A stretch of 35,329 nt of DNA from Acidobacteriaceae bacterium (GCA_003166855.1 PMUM01000293.1:1-35329), one strand, 5' to 3'. Positions 23,376 through 31,671 are shown, counted from the stretch's first letter. Notes: generated from the letters alone by a model not told the origin. Numbers and translations are program-made.

Positions 23376-24686
23376 ATGAATATCACTCGTTCCATTCGTT
23401 CCCAGCTGTTTGCGCTCGTTCTGCTTGCCCTGTCGGCGGCAGCCTACGCGCAACTCAGCGTTTCCATCTCATTCGCACCGCCGGAATTGCCGGTCTACGA
23501 GCAACCTATGGTCCCCGGTGACGGCTACATCTGGACGCCTGGCTATTGGGCCTATGCCGATGACGACTACGGTTACTACTGGGTGCCAGGTACGTGGGTC
23601 ATGGCTCCGGAACCGGGACTGCTCTGGACTCCGGCTTATTGGGGCTGGAGCGGCAACGGGTATGTCTTTAACCAAGGCTACTGGGGCCAGCAGGTAGGCT
23701 TCTATGGCGGCGTCAGTTACGGCTATGGATATTACGGTGACGGTTATCAAGGCGGACGCTGGCAGAACGGACAGTTCTATTACAACCGTTCAGTGAGCAA
23801 CGTGAACGTCACCAACATTCATAACGTCTACAACACAACGGTGATCAACAGCACCACCGTTAACCGCGTCAGCTACAACGGCGGCAATGGTGGAATCAGC
23901 GCTCGTCCCACGCCCCAGCAAGAGTCCGTGGCACATGAGAAGCACATTGCTCCGGTCGCCGCTCAGACGCAGCACGCACAGCAGGCCCGTACGAATCCTG
24001 AACAGCGTGCGGCAGTGAACCACGGCACGCCTGCAGTCGCTGCGACTCCCAAGCCGGGAGCATTCAGCGACCGCGCCGTAGTACAAGCAAAACCAACAGG
24101 GACACCTTATAACGCTCCAGTGAATCGCGCCGCAGTTCAGCCACCGGCCAATACGCCAGCGGCGCGTCCAGAGAATAACGCTGCGCGCTCCGACCGGCCT
24201 ACGCCGAAAAATCAGCCGGAGCCGAATGGTGCTCCCTCAGCGCGACCAAATCAGCCTGAGCCGAACAAGCCCGAGCCGAACAAGCCCGAGTCGAACCGGC
24301 AGCCCACAGCCCAACCGGAGCCGAACCGTGCGCCGACAGCGCGACCGAACCAGCCGGAGCCCAACAAACCAGAACCGAACAAACCCGAACCGAACAAGCC
24401 CGAGCCAAATAAGCCCGCGCCGAACCGACCGCCTACAACTCAGCCGGAGTCAAATCGGACGCCAGCAGCTCAGCCCAACAACCGGCCAGAGCCCAACCGG
24501 AATGAGCCAACCCAGCGGCCGCTAGCTCCGCCTCCGAGCGAGCGTGCGCAACCTCAGCATACGCCTCCGCCGTCGGAACCGCGGCCGTCAGCGCAGCAAA
24601 CACAGAAACCACAATCGGCACCGGCCAAGGCAGAACCGAAGAAGGCTCCGGAAGAAAAGCCGAAGGAGAACGAGAAGCCGCAGTAA
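23376..24686 (+). CDS. YXWGXW-repeat exported protein with Pro-rich PEPNK tail (paralogue 1)
   Basis: The protein has 436 residues from the ATG at 23376 (AAAGGAA upstream). The signal peptide is IRSQLFALVLLALSAAAYAQ. Residues about 25-120 carry the YXWGXW-type repeats (GYIWTPGYWAY, YYWVPGTWVMAPEPGLLWTP, AYWGWSGNGYVFNQGYWG). A Tyr/Gly-rich strand and an Asn/Val/Thr-rich segment follow (NRSVSNVNVTNIHNVYNTTV). The C-terminal half is disordered and dominated by Pro-Glu-Pro-Asn-Lys units. The family is surface-exposed or envelope-associated; its function is not known. Its paralogue at 34549 shares the N-terminal 190 residues but not the tail. Both genes are preceded by the same palindrome. A strong terminator follows. 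Confidence 0.9.
   Translation: MNITRSIRSQLFALVLLALSAAAYAQLSVSISFAPPELPVYEQPMVPGDGYIWTPGYWAYADDDYGYYWVPGTWVMAPEPGLLWTPAYWGWSGNGYVFNQGYWGQQVGFYGGVSYGYGYYGDGYQGGRWQNGQFYYNRSVSNVNVTNIHNVYNTTVINSTTVNRVSYNGGNGGISARPTPQQESVAHEKHIAPVAAQTQHAQQARTNPEQRAAVNHGTPAVAATPKPGAFSDRAVVQAKPTGTPYNAPVNRAAVQPPANTPAARPENNAARSDRPTPKNQPEPNGAPSARPNQPEPNKPEPNKPESNRQPTAQPEPNRAPTARPNQPEPNKPEPNKPEPNKPEPNKPAPNRPPTTQPESNRTPAAQPNNRPEPNRNEPTQRPLAPPPSERAQPQHTPPPSEPRPSAQQTQKPQSAPAKAEPKKAPEEKPKENEKPQ
24205..24504 (+). repeat. Tandem PEPNK-type coding repeats
   Basis: Imperfect 12-15-bp units (core GAGCCGAACAAGCCC) repeat through the tail of YXWGXW gene 1, densest at 24355-24420. The peptide unit is PEPNK with PEPNR and PESNR variants. 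Near-identity of adjacent units suggests length variation between strains. Confidence 0.85.
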
Positions 24687-24712
24687 CGGAATAGCTTCAA
24701 ACTTGGATACTA

Positions 24713-24744
24713 GGGCATCCTGAATTTTCAGGGTGCCCATTTTC
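24713..24744 (+). terminator. Rho-independent terminator after YXWGXW gene 1
   Basis: A 12-bp stem (GGGCATCCTGAA with TTCAGGGTGCCC, one G-T pair) with a TT loop is followed by ATTTTCTT. It lies 27 bp after the stop codon and separates the gene from the convergent crp/fnr-like gene. Confidence 0.9.
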
Positions 24745-24770
24745 TTGCGGGCTGATCTAGTTGTGGAGAT

Positions 24771-25448
24771 CTAGTCGTGGAGAACGACATTGAGTAGCGA
24801 ACTGTGCACCTGCAACGCGCCGTCCGCGCCCCCGGCGTAATGAATAAACCCCAGTTTTCGGAACCGGTTCATGAAGAAACTAACCCGCGAACGAGTGGTC
24901 CCAACCATCTCTGCGAGCGTTTCCTGGCTCATCTTTGGTACCACGGTTTCCGGAATACCTTCTTTGCCAAAATGAGCTAGCAAAAGCAGGACCCGGGCCA
25001 GACGTTTCTCGCTGGAATTGAACAACTGGTCGACCAGATCTTCTTCGTAACGGATATTCCGCGCCAACAAATAGGCCACGAACATTTCAGAAAACGCCGG
25101 TTCGCGGTGAAGCGCTTCCATCATTGTCTTCTTGTCCACCCGCAGAATCTCGCAATCGGTCATGGCCGCCGCGGAGCCCATGCGGAGAAGCTGGCCTGCC
25201 AGCGAACCTTCGCCGAAAAAATTTCCCTCGCTGACAATACCGATCGTCGCTTCCTTGCCGATCTTGGATACGACGGTCAGCCGCACCTTGCCCTTTTGCA
25301 CATAGAAGACCGCGTCCGCGCTGTCTCCTTGTGCGAACACCATCTCCTTCTTTGGAACCGTCAGGATTTTCCTGCCGTCGCCAATGGTCGCGAGGAAGGT
25401 TTTGGAGTCGAATCCGTTTTTCTTCGAGGACGCCACCATGGGTTTCAT
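24771..25448 (-). CDS. Crp/Fnr-family transcriptional regulator
   Basis: The protein has 225 residues. A cyclic-nucleotide-binding-like beta-barrel spans residues about 28-120 (FAQGDSADAVFYVQKGKVRL and NFFGEGSLAGQ with Glu80; Arg89 in LLRMGSAAA). A long dimer helix follows (residues 120-145), then a winged helix-turn-helix at about 172-205 (MSQETLAEMVGTTRSRVSFF). There are no FNR-type clustered cysteines, so no Fe-S oxygen sensor. The phosphate-binding loop deviates from CRP (RMGS rather than RSA), so cAMP binding is uncertain. The recognition helix has Arg-Ser-Arg where E. coli CRP has Arg-Glu-Thr, suggesting a site different from TGTGA. It is a candidate reader of the window's TGAGC-N6-GCTCA palindrome, a half-match of which lies 71 bp upstream. 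Confidence 0.93.
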   Translation of the reverse strand: MKPMVASSKKNGFDSKTFLATIGDGRKILTVPKKEMVFAQGDSADAVFYVQKGKVRLTVVSKIGKEATIGIVSEGNFFGEGSLAGQLLRMGSAAAMTDCEILRVDKKTMMEALHREPAFSEMFVAYLLARNIRYEEDLVDQLFNSSEKRLARVLLLLAHFGKEGIPETVVPKMSQETLAEMVGTTRSRVSFFMNRFRKLGFIHYAGGADGALQVHSSLLNVVLHD

Positions 25449-25519
25449 CTATCATCAGTATAGTCCGCAAAAGACCGCGTGGACCGCATGAATCCTCAGT
25501 GTGAAAATAATTTCCGAAG

Positions 25520-25535
25520 TGAGCAATTCTGAACA
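25520..25535. promoter_or_regulatory. Half-conserved regulon palindrome TGAGC-N6-GAACA
   Basis: The left half is perfect and the right half matches 3 of 5. It lies 71 bp upstream of the crp/fnr-like start and on the far side of the PEP-CTERM promoter region. Further TGAGC or GCTCA half-sites at 25553, 25583 and 25649 crowd the same 329-bp gap. This fits autoregulation but is inferred. Confidence 0.45.
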
Positions 25536-25777
25536 GTATTGCCGAAAGGAAATGAGCGAGTCTGAGAGATCGATCATTTCCTGCTCAGAGGTTCGCATTG
25601 CTGCAATCCACAGCAGCAGCTCTCGATTCCTGTAAAAGTGGTCAGTATTGAGCAGCCTTCCTCCGCCGACGCGTCCAAGATAGACCTATTGCAAACGGAC
25701 AGAGAGTCTCGAACTGATTCGTTGCTTGTCACGAACCTGTCTTCAGGATTTCGTGATGCCTCAGGAGAAACTAACGA

Positions 25778-26401
25778 ATGATCAAGAAAGTTGTCTTCCT
25801 CACTATTCTCGCTCTGGCGCTTCCGTTCGCAGCGTTTGCGGGCAGCAGCGTCGACTTCACCAACAGCGGGGGCACTCTCTCAGGCACCAATAGCGGTCAG
25901 AGTCTTACGGGATCGACGCTCGTCGCCGTGAATGGTCTCGGTGGCGGGCTAATCACTGGAAATAATCTTGGAACGGTGAGCTTTAGCACTGGCGTCCTCA
26001 GCAGCGGAACCCTGCAGATGGGTGGCACGTTTGCCGCGGGCGGCACGTTTAGCATTACGGGAAACGGTACCGGAGGCATTCCCACCGGCACAATTTTCAA
26101 CGGAGCTTTCACGGGGCCCGTGACCTGGACTCTGATAACTCTTGCAAACGGAACCCACAACTACACGCTGACCGGTTCTTTGTCTGGAACCTGGTATTCC
26201 GGCGGAACTATCGATGGAGCCACCGTCCAGTTGACCATCAACACGGGCAAGGGCTTTTTCAACGGGCAAACCACCATCTCGAGCGGCGACACCACCTTCA
26301 CGACCACAGTCCCAGAACCGGGCTCTCTTGGCCTTATGGGAACAGGTTTGATGAGTGTTGCTGGTCTCGTCCGGCGCAAACTGCGGGCGTTGCGCGGCTA
26401 G
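25778..26401 (+). CDS. PEP-CTERM sorted exported protein
   Basis: The protein has 207 residues. Signal peptide KKVVFLTILALALPFAAFAG; a Gly/Thr/Ser-rich beta-structured body with no assigned domain; and a C-terminal sorting signal VPEPGSLGLMGTGLMSVAGL followed by basic VRRK. PEP-CTERM proteins are cleaved and anchored or released by an exosortase, usually as part of exopolysaccharide matrices; no exosortase gene is in this window. AGGAG lies 10 bp before the ATG. A strong hairpin terminator follows the stop. Confidence 0.9.
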   Translation: MIKKVVFLTILALALPFAAFAGSSVDFTNSGGTLSGTNSGQSLTGSTLVAVNGLGGGLITGNNLGTVSFSTGVLSSGTLQMGGTFAAGGTFSITGNGTGGIPTGTIFNGAFTGPVTWTLITLANGTHNYTLTGSLSGTWYSGGTIDGATVQLTINTGKGFFNGQTTISSGDTTFTTTVPEPGSLGLMGTGLMSVAGLVRRKLRALRG

Positions 26402-26426
26402 GGCCGCTGCAAAGGGCGTTCATCCA

Positions 26427-26464
26427 GGCCCCGCACGGCTAACGCGGCCGGCGGGGTCTTGTTT
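26427..26464 (+). terminator. Terminator after the PEP-CTERM gene
   Basis: GGCCCCGC (26427-26434) pairs with GCGGGGTC (26451-26458) and an inner CGGC/GCCG stem extends the hairpin; TTGTTT follows. It lies 25 bp after the stop codon. Confidence 0.8.
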
Positions 26465-26477
26465 AGCGGGAGGTGCT

Positions 26478-26909
26478 ATGCCACCAACAATTCAAGTCGG
26501 CACGATTTTGATGAAGGACTGGCCCGGACTGACACAACCTCTAGGCTTGGAGAGTGAACCCTGCTCCGGGAGTTGGAGCGTGCTGAAGGTGCTGGACAGT
26601 TTCGCTCTCGATCGCAAGATCCACGCCGCCGGATGGAATTTCTTTTTCATGGCGGCAGAAGTCAAGGTGATGTTCTTTGGCGCTGTGGGTGCGGCGAAGA
26701 TCGAGAGCGCGTTGCAGGGCCTTTTGCGGAAGGTACGGTCCCAACACTTCAACAGTCTTGAGATAACGGGAATCATCACCAAGCATTTTATGGGCGTGCC
26801 CTACGTGACCGTTTCCGCACATTCGCGGCACATGCAAGAGAGTTGCCAACTCGATAGCAACGAGGCCCGACGGAGGTCCCAGCATAACGAGGAATGGGCC
26901 ACCGGTTGA
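26478..26909 (+). CDS. Conserved-looking hypothetical protein (143 aa)
   Basis: The ATG at 26478 follows GGGAGG by five bases, which decides the start; the frame is open upstream through the terminator. The body reads as a folded alpha/beta protein (SVLKVLDSFALDRKIHAAGW, EVKVMFFGAVGAAKIESALQ, then a GVPYVTVSAHSRHMQE segment). No signal peptide or membrane segment is seen, apart from a hydrophobic FFFMAAEVKVMFFGAVG patch. I do not recognise the family. It leads a run of three short co-directional genes. Confidence 0.6.
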   Translation: MPPTIQVGTILMKDWPGLTQPLGLESEPCSGSWSVLKVLDSFALDRKIHAAGWNFFFMAAEVKVMFFGAVGAAKIESALQGLLRKVRSQHFNSLEITGIITKHFMGVPYVTVSAHSRHMQESCQLDSNEARRRSQHNEEWATG

Positions 26910-26957
26910 GTTGCGGGCGAGGGTCAGATCTCGCCATCAACAAGCAGGAGTAACATT

Positions 26958-27113
26958 TTGACGGAACGGATCGACCTATATATCGGGGTGGTTGTTACTT
27001 TGATGTTCCTGGCCGGTTGCTTCCTTATGGTCGTAAGTGCCCGTAACCGAACTGAACAACGCAGTCGCTGGCGGATCGATGATGACAAAGAGCGGCGCGC
27101 CCGCGGAAAGTGA
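26958..27113 (+). CDS. Tiny single-pass membrane protein (51 aa, TTG start)
   Basis: A TTG at 26958, seven bases after CAGGAG, opens 51 codons. The product has one transmembrane helix (LYIGVVVTLMFLAGCFLMVV) and a highly charged cytosolic tail (RNRTEQRSRWRIDDDKERRA). It is too short for usual ORF calling but is supported by SD, topology and tight spacing: 48 bp after the previous gene and 6 bp before the next. Function is unknown. Confidence 0.65.
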   Translation: MTERIDLYIGVVVTLMFLAGCFLMVVSARNRTEQRSRWRIDDDKERRARGK

Positions 27114-27119
27114 GAAGCT

Positions 27120-27566
27120 ATGGACCCGAATGGAAATCCCGACCTGGAGCGAACCCTTGAATCGGCAATTGTCGTCTCCTGGGCAGACTTAGTGCATGGA
27201 GACCAAATTGGCCTGATTCATATTGAGTACGGCTTTGCTCCTTCCGGCACACTAAATTACTTGAAGGTCTGGTCGTCCCTAACCCGAGGCCATTGGCTTC
27301 TGGCTTGTGAATACTGGATGTCAGCGTCCACATTCCACGGCACCGGCGTTCGCTTCGACAATGGATATCAATCCGAAGGCCTAGCCCACATTTTGGAGTT
27401 TGTAATGCAACACCAGAGCGAATTTGATCTTCCCGTGAACCGTGGCCGGCAGGGACTGCTCCAGATTTCAACGCCTACTCAAGACGAAACCGCTGCAGCG
27501 AATGATTTGGTTCAGCGAACCCTGGGCCGTCTCGGCTCAGCTCTCCCCGAACTTGCGCTGGCCTGA
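27120..27566 (+). CDS. Hypothetical cytosolic protein (148 aa)
   Basis: The ATG lies 6 bp after the stop of the tiny membrane protein, with GAGAAG overlapping that stop. The sequence is protein-like with a mixed fold (IGLIHIEYGFAPSGTLNYLK, EYWMSASTFHGTGVRFDNGY). No catalytic motif, signal or membrane segment is seen. It is not assigned to a family. Probably co-translated with the two genes before it. Confidence 0.6.
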   Translation: MDPNGNPDLERTLESAIVVSWADLVHGDQIGLIHIEYGFAPSGTLNYLKVWSSLTRGHWLLACEYWMSASTFHGTGVRFDNGYQSEGLAHILEFVMQHQSEFDLPVNRGRQGLLQISTPTQDETAAANDLVQRTLGRLGSALPELALA

Positions 27567-27579
27567 GCTTCCAGGCTAT

Positions 27580-27720
27580 TCACTTTTCCGAGCCCGCCAG
27601 GCGCCGGTCTCGATGCGGTTCTGTGCGGGGCAGACCAGTACTCAACTCGCATTTTTCTCCCGGTTTTGCCCCACAGGTAGGGCAACGAACCGCCAAGGCC
27701 AGCTTCTGTTTGGGCGTCAT
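27580..27720 (-). CDS. 46-residue zinc-finger-like protein
   Basis: An ATG at 27720 on the minus strand opens 46 codons to the TGA at 27582-27580. The product is compact: a short basic lead, VRCPTCGAKPGEKCELSTG (three cysteines in CxxC...C order), then LPRTEPHRDRRLAGSEK, whose His may be the fourth ligand. This CPTCGAKPGEKCE...PHRDR pattern is familiar to me from short acidobacterial and actinobacterial proteins of unknown role, though I cannot cite a family name. AAAGGTG lies about 11 bp upstream. The gene is convergent with the 27120 gene and was below the usual length cut-off. Confidence 0.7.
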   Translation of the reverse strand: MTPKQKLALAVRCPTCGAKPGEKCELSTGLPRTEPHRDRRLAGSEK

Positions 27721-27895
27721 GGGTACACAATGCACCTTTGCTTGCCAACAAAATGGTCAATAGTGATCAGTTCGGAAGGTCGCTTTCGGTGAATACTATC
27801 AGAGACCAACTCAAAACCCAGCGCTGGTGATGCTCTCGGGTCCATCCGGTCAAATTGGCCCTTGCGGTACCGTCTTCATCGCAGTCAGGAACACA

Positions 27896-30310
27896 ATGTC
27901 GCTACCGAACACACTGCTACCCAAGCCTCTTCTGGAAGTTGTGGGTCCGCGGCCCATCGAGCACGAAGTGGACGCAGCGCCTGCAAGATTTCACGCGAAG
28001 CCATCGCTGCCGAGCCGAATCGCAGTGATCGGAAATTATCTTCCCCGACATTGTGGAATCGCCACGTTCACCACGGACCTGTGCAGCGCCATTTCCGCAG
28101 AATACGGAACGGCTCGACTGTTGGCGCTCCCGGTCAACGACACTCAGGAAGGCTACGATTATCCCGCCCGGGTGCGGTGGTCGCTCGACCAGGACGAGGT
28201 GAAGTCGTACCAGGACGCAGCTGAATTCCTGAACTTCAACAACATCGATATGGTATGCCTGCAGCACGAGTATGGAATCTTCGGCGGCCACGCCGGAAGC
28301 CATATTTTGCATCTGCTACGAGGCTTGAAAATGCCCGTAGTGACAACGCTGCATACAGTTCTGCGCGAGCCAGATCCCAACCAATTGATGGTCATGGAAG
28401 AGATCGCGGAGTTGTCGGACCGCCTCATTGTCATGAGCCAGCTCTCATCCCAATTCTTGCAGGAAATCTTCAAAGTGCCCGGTAGCAAAATTGACATGGT
28501 TCCCCACGGAGTTCCGGACCTGCCCTTCCTCGATCCGAACTTCTATAAGGACAGATTCGGGGTGGAAGGCAAGGCGGTACTCCTCACGTTCGGCCTGCTC
28601 TCGCCGAATAAAGGGATCGAAAACGTGATTCAAGCGTTGCCGCAGATTCTGTCCAAACACAAGAACGTTGTGTACATCGTCGCAGGCGCGACTCATCCCC
28701 ACATCCTTCGTCGCGAGGGGGATAAGTATCGAGCCAGTTTGCAGGCGTTGGCGAAGGACATCGGGGTGGAATCGCAAGTGATCTTCCACGACCGCTTCGT
28801 CAGCCCCGAGGAGATGGTTGAGTTCATTGGCGCCGCCGACATTTACATCACTCCCTATCGCCATGAGGCGCAGGTGGTCTCTGGCACGCTTGCCTATGCA
28901 TTAGGCGCGGGCAAGGCGATCATCTCGACTCCATACTGGCATGCGATCGAGTTGTTGGACGATCGCAGAGGCGCGCTGGTCCCATTCCAAAATCCCGACG
29001 CGATGGCGCAAAAAGCGATTGAGCTCCTGGATACTCCAGCGATTCGTCACGCCATGCGCAAACGTGCGTACCTGTTCGCCCGGGAGATGGTCTGGAAGCG
29101 AGTGGCGCAGGGTTATATGGAAAGCTTTTCGCGCGTCCGCAGGGACCGCATGGAGAGTCCGAAAGTCCAGTTCTCCGCCCGGCTTGCGGAAAAGTCCTTG
29201 GGTCGGCTGCCTGAGTTGAAACTGGATCATTTTCGCCGGCTCGCCGACGATACCGGCATGTTGCAGCACTCGATCTTCACGATCCCGAACCGCCGAGAGG
29301 GTTACACCACAGACGACAATGCCCGCGCTCTTATTCTTGCAGTGTTGCTGGAGCCTCAGGACAAGGCTCTGGAAAAGGATCATGTGCAGAGCTGGCACCT
29401 GGGGCAAGCCAATTTGCCTCTCTCATGTTCTGCCGGCCTTTATCTGTCGTTCCTCGAGCATGCGTTCAACACCACGAAAGGCAGATTCAAGAACTTTCTC
29501 CGCTACGATCGGCGGTGGAACGAGCCCGTAGGCTCGGAAGACTCTCATGGGCGTGCCCTGTGGGCGCTGGGTACGGTTCTAGGCCGGTCCCATGATCAAG
29601 GATTCAGGGGTGCGGCTGGGCGCCTGTTTGAGTTTTCTTTGCCCGCAGTGCTGGAATTCACGAGCCCGCGTGCCTGGGCGTACACCCTGATCGGAATTCA
29701 GGAATACCTTAATTCGTATCCCGGTGATCGGGACGCGCAGAAAGTGCGATCCGCCCTCAGCCAACGACTGCTCAAAATGTATGAGTCAATCCGACGTCCG
29801 GATTGGAAGTGGTTCGAGAACGTTCTGGCCTACGGAAATGCGAGATTCCCCCAAGCTCTCTTGCTGGCGGGTTCGGCGTGCTCCGATGATCGCATGGTTT
29901 CCGCCGGCCTCGAATCGCTTCATTGGTTGTCGGCAACGCAGCACTGCGAAGTCAACAGCCATTTTACGCCGATTGGTTCGCAAGGTTTCTATCGCCAGGA
30001 TGGCGAGAAGGCCCGCTTTGATCAGCAACCCATCGAAGCGGCAGGTGCGGTTTCTGCGTGTCTGGAAGCATACCGGGTAACGGGTGACAGGCGCTGGCGC
30101 AATGAAGCCTGGTCGGCCTTCAATTGGTTCCTCGGCGACAACGATCTGCAACTGCCTCTTTACGATTCCGTCACCGGCGGCTGCCGCGACGGCTTGCACC
30201 CCGACCGCGCCAACGAGAACCAGGGAGCAGAATCAACCCTGTCGTTCCTGATGGCACTTATCGAAATGCACTCACTGCAAGAACCAGAACAAAAGGAAAT
30301 CCTTTCATGA
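27896..30310 (+). CDS. GT4 glycosyltransferase with C-terminal helical-toroid-like domain
   Basis: The protein has 804 residues from the ATG at 27896 (AGTCAGGA upstream); an earlier in-frame GTG at 27827 lacks an SD. Residues 40-415 are a GT-B glycosyltransferase of family 4: IAVIGNYLPRHCGIATFTTD, MVPHGVPDLPF, TFGLLSPNKGIENVIQALP and TPYRHEAQVVSGTLAYALGA. The first Glu (Glu324) of the usual EX7E motif is present, but the second is not in its normal place. Residues 425-804 are a helical region (HFRRLADDTGMLQHSIFTIP, YTTDDNARALI, GRALWALGTVLGRS) resembling the (alpha/alpha)6 folds of glycan-processing enzymes. Its stop overlaps the start of the GH130 gene by 4 bp, so both act in one pathway, probably a mannose-containing glycan. 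Confidence 0.88.
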   Translation: MSLPNTLLPKPLLEVVGPRPIEHEVDAAPARFHAKPSLPSRIAVIGNYLPRHCGIATFTTDLCSAISAEYGTARLLALPVNDTQEGYDYPARVRWSLDQDEVKSYQDAAEFLNFNNIDMVCLQHEYGIFGGHAGSHILHLLRGLKMPVVTTLHTVLREPDPNQLMVMEEIAELSDRLIVMSQLSSQFLQEIFKVPGSKIDMVPHGVPDLPFLDPNFYKDRFGVEGKAVLLTFGLLSPNKGIENVIQALPQILSKHKNVVYIVAGATHPHILRREGDKYRASLQALAKDIGVESQVIFHDRFVSPEEMVEFIGAADIYITPYRHEAQVVSGTLAYALGAGKAIISTPYWHAIELLDDRRGALVPFQNPDAMAQKAIELLDTPAIRHAMRKRAYLFAREMVWKRVAQGYMESFSRVRRDRMESPKVQFSARLAEKSLGRLPELKLDHFRRLADDTGMLQHSIFTIPNRREGYTTDDNARALILAVLLEPQDKALEKDHVQSWHLGQANLPLSCSAGLYLSFLEHAFNTTKGRFKNFLRYDRRWNEPVGSEDSHGRALWALGTVLGRSHDQGFRGAAGRLFEFSLPAVLEFTSPRAWAYTLIGIQEYLNSYPGDRDAQKVRSALSQRLLKMYESIRRPDWKWFENVLAYGNARFPQALLLAGSACSDDRMVSAGLESLHWLSATQHCEVNSHFTPIGSQGFYRQDGEKARFDQQPIEAAGAVSACLEAYRVTGDRRWRNEAWSAFNWFLGDNDLQLPLYDSVTGGCRDGLHPDRANENQGAESTLSFLMALIEMHSLQEPEQKEILS

Positions 30311-31314
30311 CCTTACCCGCAGAACAACAAGTGAGCCTGCTGAGCACTCGCTTCGAGCCCCTGCTTCATCGCCATCCTACGAACCCGATCCTCACCAGCA
30401 GGGATTGGCCATACCCTATCAACAGTGTGTTCAATGCGGGCGCGACCCGCCTTGAAGATGGCACGACTCTGCTGCTTTGCCGCGTGGAAGATCGTCGCGG
30501 TTTGTCGCATCTTTCGGCCGCGCGCTCTCGAAACGGCGTCGATGGATGGCAAATCGACAGCGAGCCCACATTGACGCCTGATCCGAAGAACTACCCGGAA
30601 GAAATCTGGGGCATTGAAGATCCTCGTATCACGTTCGTCCCAGAACTGCAGCAATACGTCGTTACCTACACCTCCTATTCGCGCGGCGGGCCCGGCGTGT
30701 CGTTGGCTCTAACCAAAGACTTTCGCAGCTTTGAACGATACGGCGTAATTATGTCGCCGGACGACAAGGACTCTTCACTTCTGCCGCGCAGAATCGACGG
30801 ATGCTGGGCGCTGATTCATCGTCCGATGACGACGCTTGGGTCACATATGTGGATTTCCTATTCTCCCGACCTGCGCTATTGGGGCAGGCACAGGCTCATG
30901 TTGGAAGCTCGCCGCGGCGCCTGGTGGGACGCGAACAAGATCGGCTTGTCCCCACCACCCATCGAGACTTCCAGAGGATGGCTCGTGTTCTACCACGGAG
31001 TTCGGCACACGCCTTCGGGTTGTCTGTATCGCTTAGGCTTGGCCCTTTTCGAGTTGGACAATCCGGAGAAATGCTTGCTCCGAGGAGACTCGTGGATCTT
31101 TGGGCCGGAAGCCGAGTACGAGCGCCACGGCGACGTTGACGATGTCGTGTTCCCCTGTGGATACACGATGGATGCCGATGGTGACATGCTCAACATTTAT
31201 TACGGAGCGGCAGACTGCGCGATCGCGCTAGCTCGGGCCAGCGTGCGTTCTCTGCTTGAATGGCTGGATGCGAATGGAAGTTGCGACCGGCGCCAGCGAG
31301 CGGGAGATTTATGA
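30307..31314 (+). CDS. GH130 family mannoside phosphorylase-like enzyme
   Basis: The protein has 335 residues; the ATG at 30307 follows AAAGGAA and overlaps the glycosyltransferase stop (ATGA). The five-bladed beta-propeller signature of GH130 is clear: VFNAGATRLEDGTTLLLCRV, EEIWGIEDPRITF, YVVTYTSYS, WDANKIGLSPPPIET and GWLVFYHGV. The proton-donor Asp of the family lies in EDPR (Asp105). GH130 enzymes phosphorolyse or hydrolyse beta-mannosides, giving mannose-1-phosphate or mannose. Pairing with a GT4 enzyme in one operon suggests controlled synthesis and recycling of a mannan-like oligosaccharide. No signal peptide is seen, so it acts in the cytosol. The exact linkage is unknown. Confidence 0.9.
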   Translation: MTLPAEQQVSLLSTRFEPLLHRHPTNPILTSRDWPYPINSVFNAGATRLEDGTTLLLCRVEDRRGLSHLSAARSRNGVDGWQIDSEPTLTPDPKNYPEEIWGIEDPRITFVPELQQYVVTYTSYSRGGPGVSLALTKDFRSFERYGVIMSPDDKDSSLLPRRIDGCWALIHRPMTTLGSHMWISYSPDLRYWGRHRLMLEARRGAWWDANKIGLSPPPIETSRGWLVFYHGVRHTPSGCLYRLGLALFELDNPEKCLLRGDSWIFGPEAEYERHGDVDDVVFPCGYTMDADGDMLNIYYGAADCAIALARASVRSLLEWLDANGSCDRRQRAGDL

Positions 31315-31373
31315 ACCCGCCGGCATCACTACCTGAGCCGCGGCTTCACGGTCAAGCACTCGATTCTGCCATG

Positions 31374-31389
31374 TGAGCTATCTTGCTCA
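31374..31389. promoter_or_regulatory. Perfect regulon palindrome TGAGC-N6-GCTCA (site 2)
   Basis: GTGAGC-TATCTT-GCTCAG lies 60 bp after the GH130 stop and about 283 bp upstream of the small membrane protein at 31672. The core TCTTGCTCAGAC is shared with site 1. The 31390-31671 stretch otherwise holds no supported gene. Confidence 0.7.
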
Positions 31390-31671
31390 GACGCACAATC
31401 ATGAACCTGTCATTGTTAATTATCTTCTGAGTGTGTAGACGGAGCCGCGAGGGCTGAATCGCAGCTCTTAACATGAGGCCACCCCGGTCGTGTCCTGCCA
31501 GGTCACGAAAAGCGGCCACATCCAGCAAATCAGCAATCTTCATCCGCGTGCCCGCCGCCAAACCTTGCGGCGAAGCACGATTTGGCCCCAAAGACTCTCG
31601 AATATCGAAGTCGAGCAAATCCCTCCAGAGGATGAGGGGCGTTGGCCCGGCAAACAAGGAAGGTCAAGATC

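Noticed and set aside
24211-24504. Tandem short repeats considered as a CRISPR-like array
   Set aside because: Repeats are in frame within a coding tail, 12-15 bp with no unique spacers; they encode PEPNK units.
25553-25653. Further TGAGC/GCTCA half-sites in the crp-PEP-CTERM gap as full palindromes
   Set aside because: Partner halves match at most 3 of 5 at 6-bp spacing; kept only as half-sites.
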